DNA of 64,000 nucleotides from Acidiphilium multivorum AIU301. GTDB taxonomy: Bacteria; Pseudomonadota; Alphaproteobacteria; Acetobacterales; Acetobacteraceae. The notes under the pieces were generated by a model. That model had not been told where the DNA came from, searched no databases, and saw only the letters and a list, made by a program, of their open reading frames with translations. The stretch spans positions 124,001 to 188,000 of the forward strand of contig NC_015178.1 in NCBI RefSeq assembly GCF_000202835.1. The letters are read 5' to 3'. The translations under genes and the position numbers were made by a program. Below, one piece after another: positions 34,485-41,393 of the stretch (position 1 is its first letter; every line of letters starts with the position of its first letter).

Positions 34485-35741
34485 TTAAAACGAATTCGCG
34501 ACCAGCATTTCCCCGGCTTGCGTCGTGTATCGGGGGGAGAGATTTTGCCGGCGTGCGCCCCATGATGGGGATGTGGCCGTCGAAGCGATCCGCAGGGTTC
34601 CGCGCCCGAACCGGGCGTTGATCGCATCCATAGCTTTCATTGCGGCGGCCGATTGGTCACGGTCGAAGCTGGCGAACAGAACGGCCTGGCGCCGCGCCGG
34701 CGCCAGATCCTGCAACATCACCCCCGCCTTGAAATACCGGTATCCAGGATGCCAGACGGCCCGCAACAGCCTGATCGCCTCGCCGATCAACAGACCGGTA
34801 TCGGCCGTGGGCTCGATCTTGCCCTGGCGCTGCGCCGAATACCACGGGTCACCGTTATGGGGGTTGGTATGGGTGAAGACCGTGATCTGGCCCGCCTCAA
34901 GCCCCTCGGCGCGGAGCTTCTCCGCCGCGCGCGCGGCGAAGGTACAGATGGCCTCGCGCAGTTCAGCCGGCCTGTCGATCATGTGTCCGAAGCTGCGGCT
35001 TACCGCGATTCCCTTCCGTGTTGGCGCCATTAGCGATAGCGGCAGGCAGGAGGCGCCCCTCAACTCTGTCTGTACCCTAGCGCCGGTGACGGTCAGCATG
35101 TCGCGCACCGCGCGCGGATCCGCCCGCACGAAATCCGCGATCGTGGTGATCCCCGCCGCGGCGAGTTTTGCCCCGACCTGGCCGCCGATGCCCCAGACCT
35201 CGGCGATAGGCAGCCGTTCGTAGTGCCGCGCCCGGAGCTCCGGATCGCGTAGGTCGCACACGCCACCGAGCGCCGTCTCCTTTTTCGCGATCTTGTTGGC
35301 GAGCTTGGCGATCGTCTTGGTCGGGCCGATCCCGACACAGGTGGGGATCTTGGCGATCTGTCGGACATCGCGCCGGAGATCGCGACAGAACCGGTCGAGA
35401 TCGGGGATACCATCGAGATCGAGGAACATCTCGTCGATCGAATAGGGCTCAACCTGCGGCACCCGTTCAGTGAGCACGTCGTAGACCCGGCGGCTCATGT
35501 CGCCGTAAAGGGCGTAGTTGCTCGACCGCCATTCGACGGCCCTGCTCTCCGGGCGCTTGCGGAACAGGTGCCAGGGCTCGCCCATCTTGATCCCGAGCGC
35601 CTTGGCCTCCGGCGTTCGGGCGATGGCGCAGCCGTCATTGTTGGACAGCACCACAAGCGGGCGGGAGCGCAGTTCCGGCGCAAACGCCTGCTCGGCTGAG
35701 CAATAGAAGGAATTGCCGTCGATTAGCCCGAAAGTCGGCAT
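34485..35741 (-). CDS. umuC: UmuC, Y-family DNA polymerase (Pol V catalytic subunit)
   Basis: 418 aa. Y-family active-site motifs: LIDGNSFYCSAE (first Asp) and YSIDEMFLDL (catalytic Asp-Glu). The helix-hairpin-helix region is VWGIGGQVGAKLAAAG. The C-terminal little-finger domain is complete. Translesion polymerase of the SOS response. It starts 5 nt after umuD and shares its SOS promoter. Confidence 0.93.
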   Translation of the reverse strand: MPTFGLIDGNSFYCSAEQAFAPELRSRPLVVLSNNDGCAIARTPEAKALGIKMGEPWHLFRKRPESRAVEWRSSNYALYGDMSRRVYDVLTERVPQVEPYSIDEMFLDLDGIPDLDRFCRDLRRDVRQIAKIPTCVGIGPTKTIAKLANKIAKKETALGGVCDLRDPELRARHYERLPIAEVWGIGGQVGAKLAAAGITTIADFVRADPRAVRDMLTVTGARVQTELRGASCLPLSLMAPTRKGIAVSRSFGHMIDRPAELREAICTFAARAAEKLRAEGLEAGQITVFTHTNPHNGDPWYSAQRQGKIEPTADTGLLIGEAIRLLRAVWHPGYRYFKAGVMLQDLAPARRQAVLFASFDRDQSAAAMKAMDAINARFGRGTLRIASTATSPSWGARRQNLSPRYTTQAGEMLVANSF

Positions 35742-35746
35742 TGCGA

Positions 35747-36124
35747 TCAGACCTGAGTTCGCACCAGGCCGGTGATCACCGCCCAGATTTCGGCGTCATC
35801 GCCCTCGACGGGGAGGGGCTCGGTGCCGGCGCGGCCGGAGAGCAGTTGCCACTGCCCGTTGCGCCAGGCGAGCTGCGCGACCAGCACGTCGCCGGCCAGC
35901 ATCACCACCGCGACCTTGCCGGGCGCCGGCGGTGTGGCGGCATCGGCGATCAGGATATCGCCGGAGAAGATGCCGCGGCTGGTCAGCGCATCGCCGGCTA
36001 CGCGCACGGGGTAGCGGCTGGGCCGGCGGAGATCGAGGATCTCGGACAGATCGATCGGTCCCTCCAGGCTATCACCTGCGGGGCTGACGAAACCTGTGGT
36101 ATTCCCGCCTGTGTAGCTTCCCAT
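35747..36124 (-). CDS. umuD: UmuD-like S24 protein lacking the catalytic Ser/Lys pair
   Basis: 125 aa from ATG 36124 (MGSYTGGNTTGFVSPAGD); GGAGGT lies 4-5 nt upstream, so the ATG at 36136 is rejected. Fold and order follow UmuD: GFVSPA (cleavage region; E. coli has Cys-Gly), IDLSEIL, then GDAL where UmuD has GDSM, and LVAQLAW where UmuD has the Lys of VKKL. Ser is Ala (codon GCG) and Lys is Ala. The N-terminal arm is about 10 residues shorter than in E. coli. It would not self-cleave and may act as a ready-made UmuD'-like partner. Confidence 0.82.
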   Translation of the reverse strand: MGSYTGGNTTGFVSPAGDSLEGPIDLSEILDLRRPSRYPVRVAGDALTSRGIFSGDILIADAATPPAPGKVAVVMLAGDVLVAQLAWRNGQWQLLSGRAGTEPLPVEGDDAEIWAVITGLVRTQV

Positions 36125-36142
36125 GTACACCTCCATCGGTCA

Positions 36143-36157
36143 GAACATATGGAGAAC
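36143..36157. promoter_or_regulatory. LexA (SOS) box GAAC-N7-GAAC
   Basis: GAACATATGGAGAAC, an exact match to the alphaproteobacterial LexA site. It lies in the 56-bp gap between divergent umuDC and the YedK-like gene, so it can control both. Confidence 0.85.
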
Positions 36158-36180
36158 ATTTCAGGAGAGCAAGAGGCGCC

Positions 36181-36891
36181 ATGTGCGGACGTTTTGCAGC
36201 CTTCCAGCCGGTTGAAGCGATCCGCAAGCTGTTCGGGGCGGTCAATTCAGCGCCGGCAGATGCACGGCCGTCCTGGAATATCGCCCCGTCACAGCGGGCG
36301 CTGGTTGTCCGCCGACATCCTGAAACCGGCGAGCGGCGCATCGACCTCCTGAGCTGGGGTCTGGTGCCGCACTGGACCAAGGATCTCAAGGAGGCCCGCC
36401 GGCCGATCAACGCACGTGCTGAGACCTTGGCAACCTCGCCGATGTTCAAGCCGGCGTTCGCGTCCCGGCGCTGCCTGGTGCCGGTCGACGCCTGGTATGA
36501 GTGGCAGGTGACGCCAGACGGCAAGCGGCCGTTCGCCTTTGCCCGCACGGATCGCGCGACGATGGCTTTCGCCGGCCTCTGGGAAAGCTGGGTCACGCCG
36601 GGTACGGGGAAAGTGCTCCGCACCTTCACCATCATTACCACGTCCGCCAATGCCATGGCCGCGCCAGTGCATGACCGCATGCCGGTTATCCTCGATGCAG
36701 ACGATTGGCCGCTCTGGCTTGGCGAAAGGACAGGGGAGCCGGCTGCTTTACTCCGGCCGGCTCCGGATATGATGATCGAGGCATGGCCCGTCGGGCGATC
36801 TGTCAACTCGCCCCAGAATAACGGCCTGGAACTCCTTTCGCTGCTTGCTGAACATAAAGACTTGTATCTAACCAATCCGGCAGATGGTTGA
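36181..36891 (+). CDS. SRAP/HMCES-family abasic-site protein (YedK-like)
   Basis: 236 aa. Cys2 immediately after Met (MCGRFAAF), the nucleophile that crosslinks to abasic sites; RPSWNIAPSQ, PINARAETL (Asn/Arg/Glu) and CLVPVDAWYEW; the conserved His is in PVHDRMPVIL. All key SRAP residues are seen. It is divergent from umuDC across a shared SOS box, so probably damage-induced. Confidence 0.92.
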   Translation: MCGRFAAFQPVEAIRKLFGAVNSAPADARPSWNIAPSQRALVVRRHPETGERRIDLLSWGLVPHWTKDLKEARRPINARAETLATSPMFKPAFASRRCLVPVDAWYEWQVTPDGKRPFAFARTDRATMAFAGLWESWVTPGTGKVLRTFTIITTSANAMAAPVHDRMPVILDADDWPLWLGERTGEPAALLRPAPDMMIEAWPVGRSVNSPQNNGLELLSLLAEHKDLYLTNPADG

Positions 36892-37053
36892 TTGGCAGTG
36901 CCGCTCCAGTGACAGCATCATCGATGACGATATGGGCATAAAGGACGTGCTGCGCGGCGGTCCCGATGAAGGATCGTTGGCAAAAAAAATCCCGAAATCC
37001 TCATACAGTTACGCACCGGACTTCTGCATCTGAATCCCCCGCTTATGGCCTAT

Positions 37054-37098
37054 GGGGAGGATGTGGTGCGAAATTCTTGATTTTTGGAAATCCTCCCC
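37054..37098. repeat. Inverted repeat GGGGAGGAT / ATCCTCCCC
   Basis: A perfect 9-bp inverted repeat with a 27-bp spacer, between the YedK-like gene and the convergent PEP-CTERM gene. It has no T run, so it is not a clear terminator. The rest of 36892-37123 holds no gene. Confidence 0.4.
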
Positions 37099-37123
37099 TT
37101 AAGCCGTAGCAGTCATACCTCTA

Positions 37124-37723
37124 TCAGAGGAATCGTTTAGAGAGTTTGAACCGCCCGACCAAACCAAGGCCGATAAGGCCAGTGCCAAGTAGAAGAAGGG
37201 AGCCGGGTTCTGGCACTGGTGTTGGTGTCGGTGTCAGGGGTTTTGATACAAGATCATAGTTATTTTTTGTTCCAACCCAGTTAATCTTGAAATCTGGGCT
37301 GTACCCTGAAAATAAACCAGATGATAATGTAACATAGAATGTATAATTAATGCTGCTGTCTGCTGGCAATGCCGGACCTTGTGGTGTTGTTTCGGCCGCA
37401 AAGCAGTAAAAGTTTCCCTTTCCATTACAGCCGTTTGCGTTCAATCCTCCCGATAATTCTGTGAATCCCGATGGGGCTGCAGCACTTGCGAAATTTGATG
37501 GGGGATTAAGAGCAAAAGACTGTACACCATACCGCCCACCCTCTGCATCGGAAGGGCCATTTATGCCCGCTATATTAAGGGTGAACTGATCCGTTAAGGG
37601 ATTGGCTGTTGCTGATTCGGACAGCGTATAGGTTATGCCATCGGCGATCAGGCTGGCGTGCGCTCCGGCCGTTGTAAGCCCCAGTACGACGATGGCGCTG
37701 GCAATATGGCGAAACTTCAACAT
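37124..37723 (-). CDS. PEP-CTERM sorting-signal protein 1
   Basis: 199 aa. Signal peptide ends TTAGAHAS. The body is Ser/Gly/Asn-rich with a Cys pair (GCNGKGNFYC). The C-terminus has the PEP-CTERM signal VPEPGSLLLLGTGLIGLGLVG followed by basic residues. Such proteins are exported and processed by an exosortase in EPS-forming bacteria. No exosortase is in the window. An IS1595 end lies 11 nt before the ATG and replaces its upstream region. Confidence 0.9.
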   Translation of the reverse strand: MLKFRHIASAIVVLGLTTAGAHASLIADGITYTLSESATANPLTDQFTLNIAGINGPSDAEGGRYGVQSFALNPPSNFASAAAPSGFTELSGGLNANGCNGKGNFYCFAAETTPQGPALPADSSINYTFYVTLSSGLFSGYSPDFKINWVGTKNNYDLVSKPLTPTPTPVPEPGSLLLLGTGLIGLGLVGRFKLSKRFL

Positions 37724-37734
37724 GAAGAACGTTC

Positions 37735-38814
37735 CTTGCCTATCCGGTTGTTACCCACACCCACTAAATGTAGGGTGTGTCCATTCCCCGGAATAAAGCT
37801 CGTCAAAGGTTGGTGCGGCTGCCCTACCCGCGATTCCGAGCAGCGAGCGGAACGCGTTGAAGGGATAGAGGCGCCGGTTGAACCGAAACGTGAATTCATT
37901 GAGGTAGGCTTGTAGATGTTTGGCGCTGACCCCGTGATGGATGCCGTTGATCCAGGTCTTCAGGTTGGTAAAGACCAAGTGGACGATCGGCAGGAATTCT
38001 TCTGCCACCTCCGGGTCGCCGCATTCGGCGATTGCATGGTGGTCGAACCCGCGCCTTCCGAGACCGGCATAGCCGCTCCAGTCGTCGGTAACGATCAGCG
38101 ATCCGGGAGCAACGGCGTTTTCGACGAATCCGCAGAGCGAATTGGCGCTACGGTCGGGGACAACAGCGAGACGAACGCGTCCCGCGTAGCGACCGTCTTT
38201 CCGATTGTCGAGCTTGGTTCCCGGTTTCCGGTGGCGCACCTCCACGGCACAGGCGACGAGAACCTTGTGATGGACACCCCGTCCATCGCCTCGGGTTCGT
38301 CCTCCAACCCACGTTTCATCCACTTCGACGTGTTCTTGCGGCGTGTCGCCAATCTTGTCGCGCTCGGGGCGCACCATCCCGGCGCGCAGCTTATGAAGGA
38401 TGCCGAAGGCGGTCTCGTAGCGCGACAGGCCGAGTTGCCGCTGAAATTGGACGGCCGACATTCCGGGCGTCTGGCTGGCGATCAAGTAAGCCGCCCAGAA
38501 CCAAGTCGACAGCGGCGTGTGACTGCGTTCCATAACGGTCCCAGCCATCAGGCTTACGTCTTTGCGACAGGCCCGGCAGCGCAGAACGCCCGGGCGCGCC
38601 TCGAAACGGAACGGCTCGCCAACGACGCCGCACCTTGGGCAGGCGAACCCTCCATTCCAGCGGGCGCTTTCGAGATAGGCGGCACAGGCCGCGTCGTTCG
38701 GGAAAATACGCTGGAATTCCGGCAGAGACTGCGGGAACGGCAGGTCTTCACGGGCCAGGACATCCATGCCCAACACTAGATCTAGTAGGTATGGGAGTCA
38801 ACCGGATAGGCAAG
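37735..38814 (-). mobile_element. IS1595-family element, copy A (1080 bp)
   Basis: Perfect terminal inverted repeats CTTGCCTATCCGGTTG and an 8-bp target duplication GAACGTTC at 37727-37734 and 38815-38822. It is identical to the copy at 39067-40146. The insertion point is in the ribosome-binding region of PEP-CTERM gene 1; an AAGGA is kept because the IS ends in CAAG. Confidence 0.93.
37751..38776 (-). CDS. IS1595-family transposase
   Basis: 341 aa (start at MDVLARED, 38767, also possible). N-terminal zinc ribbon CPRCG...CRAC, then an ISXO2-like DDE domain: VDETWVGGRTRG, VTDDWSGYAGL and a C-terminal NGIHHGVSAKHLQAYLNEF block. Intact. Confidence 0.92.
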   Translation of the reverse strand: MLGMDVLAREDLPFPQSLPEFQRIFPNDAACAAYLESARWNGGFACPRCGVVGEPFRFEARPGVLRCRACRKDVSLMAGTVMERSHTPLSTWFWAAYLIASQTPGMSAVQFQRQLGLSRYETAFGILHKLRAGMVRPERDKIGDTPQEHVEVDETWVGGRTRGDGRGVHHKVLVACAVEVRHRKPGTKLDNRKDGRYAGRVRLAVVPDRSANSLCGFVENAVAPGSLIVTDDWSGYAGLGRRGFDHHAIAECGDPEVAEEFLPIVHLVFTNLKTWINGIHHGVSAKHLQAYLNEFTFRFNRRLYPFNAFRSLLGIAGRAAAPTFDELYSGEWTHPTFSGCG

Positions 38815-38908
38815 GAACGTTCCTTTCGAAATACCGGCGTTGACTGACGCGGTCGGTTCATCCCTTTGTGAAGCCGGAACAACGATTTTTGGCCGCATAA
38901 TTAAGCAG

Positions 38909-38923
38909 GCAATTTCTATGCCG
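38909..38923 (-). promoter_or_regulatory. Sigma-54-like promoter, original upstream region of PEP-CTERM gene 1
   Basis: On the minus strand CGGCATAGAAATTGC has GG and GC 12 nt apart with a full TTGC; it differs from TGGCACG-N4-TTGC at three places. Without IS1595 copy A it would lie about 100 nt before the PEP-CTERM gene 1 ATG. The surrounding 38823-39058 contains no gene. Confidence 0.45.
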
Positions 38924-39066
38924 AGCTAAATAACCTAACAAAATCAATGCGCATAAATTTTCAGACGATAGAGATGTAAAATATCCCGACACTATCTAGA
39001 GTTGTTTGGTCATAAGTAATGGAACGCCCGACGCTGTAGTCAGAGGGCAGAGCTACAGGTTTGAAC

Positions 39067-40146
39067 CTTGCCTATCCGGTTGTTACCCACACCCACTAAA
39101 TGTAGGGTGTGTCCATTCCCCGGAATAAAGCTCGTCAAAGGTTGGTGCGGCTGCCCTACCCGCGATTCCGAGCAGCGAGCGGAACGCGTTGAAGGGATAG
39201 AGGCGCCGGTTGAACCGAAACGTGAATTCATTGAGGTAGGCTTGTAGATGTTTGGCGCTGACCCCGTGATGGATGCCGTTGATCCAGGTCTTCAGGTTGG
39301 TAAAGACCAAGTGGACGATCGGCAGGAATTCTTCTGCCACCTCCGGGTCGCCGCATTCGGCGATTGCATGGTGGTCGAACCCGCGCCTTCCGAGACCGGC
39401 ATAGCCGCTCCAGTCGTCGGTAACGATCAGCGATCCGGGAGCAACGGCGTTTTCGACGAATCCGCAGAGCGAATTGGCGCTACGGTCGGGGACAACAGCG
39501 AGACGAACGCGTCCCGCGTAGCGACCGTCTTTCCGATTGTCGAGCTTGGTTCCCGGTTTCCGGTGGCGCACCTCCACGGCACAGGCGACGAGAACCTTGT
39601 GATGGACACCCCGTCCATCGCCTCGGGTTCGTCCTCCAACCCACGTTTCATCCACTTCGACGTGTTCTTGCGGCGTGTCGCCAATCTTGTCGCGCTCGGG
39701 GCGCACCATCCCGGCGCGCAGCTTATGAAGGATGCCGAAGGCGGTCTCGTAGCGCGACAGGCCGAGTTGCCGCTGAAATTGGACGGCCGACATTCCGGGC
39801 GTCTGGCTGGCGATCAAGTAAGCCGCCCAGAACCAAGTCGACAGCGGCGTGTGACTGCGTTCCATAACGGTCCCAGCCATCAGGCTTACGTCTTTGCGAC
39901 AGGCCCGGCAGCGCAGAACGCCCGGGCGCGCCTCGAAACGGAACGGCTCGCCAACGACGCCGCACCTTGGGCAGGCGAACCCTCCATTCCAGCGGGCGCT
40001 TTCGAGATAGGCGGCACAGGCCGCGTCGTTCGGGAAAATACGCTGGAATTCCGGCAGAGACTGCGGGAACGGCAGGTCTTCACGGGCCAGGACATCCATG
40101 CCCAACACTAGATCTAGTAGGTATGGGAGTCAACCGGATAGGCAAG
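39067..40146 (-). mobile_element. IS1595-family element, copy B (1080 bp)
   Basis: Same ends as copy A with its own 8-bp duplication GTTTGAAC at 39059-39066 and 40147-40154. Direct repeat of copy A, 1332 bp away. Confidence 0.93.
39083..40108 (-). CDS. IS1595-family transposase (second copy)
   Basis: 341 aa, identical to the protein at 37751-38776, with the same zinc ribbon and ISXO2-like motifs. Recent duplication by transposition. Confidence 0.92.
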   Translation of the reverse strand: MLGMDVLAREDLPFPQSLPEFQRIFPNDAACAAYLESARWNGGFACPRCGVVGEPFRFEARPGVLRCRACRKDVSLMAGTVMERSHTPLSTWFWAAYLIASQTPGMSAVQFQRQLGLSRYETAFGILHKLRAGMVRPERDKIGDTPQEHVEVDETWVGGRTRGDGRGVHHKVLVACAVEVRHRKPGTKLDNRKDGRYAGRVRLAVVPDRSANSLCGFVENAVAPGSLIVTDDWSGYAGLGRRGFDHHAIAECGDPEVAEEFLPIVHLVFTNLKTWINGIHHGVSAKHLQAYLNEFTFRFNRRLYPFNAFRSLLGIAGRAAAPTFDELYSGEWTHPTFSGCG

Positions 40147-40430
40147 GTTTGAACTGACCGCATTCAAAGCGGCAGAAAGTACAGGAAGGGCCAAGGCCGG
40201 CGAGCAAAAGGTCATTGAGACTGATCGGAAAGGCTTGGCTGGCCCAAGATCCCGTTCGCTGCATCAGACCATGCGTGGCCTCCGAGGTCGCGTGACGCGC
40301 TGATCATAGATATCAATCTGAAAGACCTTGGCGGCCGATTGAAATAAAATTCTGTCAGAAAATTTTACACATCTGAGTGCTGGTTCTTTTAATGAAAAAT
40401 AAGTCATTGGAATTATTTGGTAAATTGATA
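40147..40430. other. Intergenic region upstream of PEP-CTERM gene 2
   Basis: Begins with the IS1595 target duplication and becomes AT-rich toward the promoter. I see no open frame with a credible start, no RNA gene and no strong repeat. Confidence 0.5.
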
Positions 40431-40446
40431 TGGCCCGAAACTTGCT
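40431..40446 (+). promoter_or_regulatory. Sigma-54-like promoter of PEP-CTERM gene 2
   Basis: TGGCCCGAAACTTGCT matches TGGCACG-N4-TTGCW with one mismatch. It is 45 nt before the ATG, giving a leader of about 35 nt. PEP-CTERM genes are commonly linked with RpoN and PrsK/PrsR control. Confidence 0.7.
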
Positions 40447-40491
40447 GGGAAAAAACTGTCTAACCCCCCATTACACAAGGATGTATTTGTC

Positions 40492-41166
40492 ATGTCTCTC
40501 AAATTTGCCACGATCGCGGCCTGCGCCGTAGGGGGATTGATGATGGGCTCAGGCGTTGCCCACGCGACCCCCTCGCTCGATTTCTCGGTTCAGGCATGGA
40601 CTGCGCAAACGCCGAATTCCGGTAGCGCCAGCTCTAATCAGCAGGCCCTGCCAAGCAACCCGATAATCTCTGCCACCAACGCATTCTTTACCGGGAATTT
40701 CCTGGGTTTGCCGAACTGGCAAGACAACTCCCAAAATACAAATACACTCAACGACTTTACCAATAATCTGACCGGATTCAGTAACGTCAAATATTACAAT
40801 GGCAATTCTGGCACAACGGTACTGAGCACTGGGGGATTTGGTTCGGCCACGCTGTTCGACCTGACTTTCACCCTCAACCACACGCTGAGTGCCACCGTCA
40901 CGCATGATGATGGTTTCAGCCTGTGGAATGCAACCAACACAGGTAATGCCCTCTTTAACTATGCCCACCCCACTAGCGCTGTTCCTGACAGCATCAGCGT
41001 TGGTCCAGGCACCTATAATCTCTGGTATCTCGAGGCAAACGGTGCCCCGGCACAGCTGACGTTCTCGAACGTCAAGGTTCCGGAACCGGGCTCACTGTTG
41101 CTGCTCGGTACTGGCTTGGTCGGACTTGGTCTGATCTTGCGCCGTCGCCGCTCGCGCACGGCGTAA
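40492..41166 (+). CDS. PEP-CTERM sorting-signal protein 2
   Basis: 224 aa. Signal peptide ends GSGVAHATP. Asn/Thr/Ser-rich beta-type body (for example TLFDLTFTLNHTLSATVTHDDGF, resembling PA14-like exported proteins). The C-terminal signal is VPEPGSLLLLGTGLVGLGLIL plus RRRRSR. Exported, exosortase-processed surface or matrix protein. It is followed at once by a strong terminator. Confidence 0.92.
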   Translation: MSLKFATIAACAVGGLMMGSGVAHATPSLDFSVQAWTAQTPNSGSASSNQQALPSNPIISATNAFFTGNFLGLPNWQDNSQNTNTLNDFTNNLTGFSNVKYYNGNSGTTVLSTGGFGSATLFDLTFTLNHTLSATVTHDDGFSLWNATNTGNALFNYAHPTSAVPDSISVGPGTYNLWYLEANGAPAQLTFSNVKVPEPGSLLLLGTGLVGLGLILRRRRSRTA

Positions 41167-41189
41167 TCAGCCGCAACGATGCTTTTCGA

Positions 41190-41217
41190 CAGGCGGTGGC
41201 AGCACCGCCTGTTTTTT
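41190..41217 (+). terminator. Rho-independent terminator after PEP-CTERM gene 2
   Basis: CAGGCGGTG, loop GCAG, CACCGCCTG, then six T. Perfect 9-bp stem 23 nt past the stop codon. Confidence 0.92.
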
Positions 41218-41393
41218 GTGTCCTCTTCTGCGGTTACAGGCGTGAAATGTGGCCCGCACCAGAACCTGCATTATGGAACTTCACGGCAAGTCGCCGGCAA
41301 CTCACAGTCCAATTCGGCCGTGTATTTCTGCGCCTTATGAATATCCCTGCAGCAGCGACAATCAAACAATGCGATACCGTCATTTCTGCCCCC

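Noticed and set aside
39030-39075. tRNA-like 3' end (GGTTTGAAC) near IS1595 copy B
   Set aside because: No acceptor or anticodon stems; the sequence is explained by the IS target duplication.
37735-40146. Composite transposon formed by the two IS1595 copies
   Set aside because: Each copy has its own 8-bp duplication (GAACGTTC, GTTTGAAC), and the 250 bp between them is normal upstream DNA of the PEP-CTERM gene.
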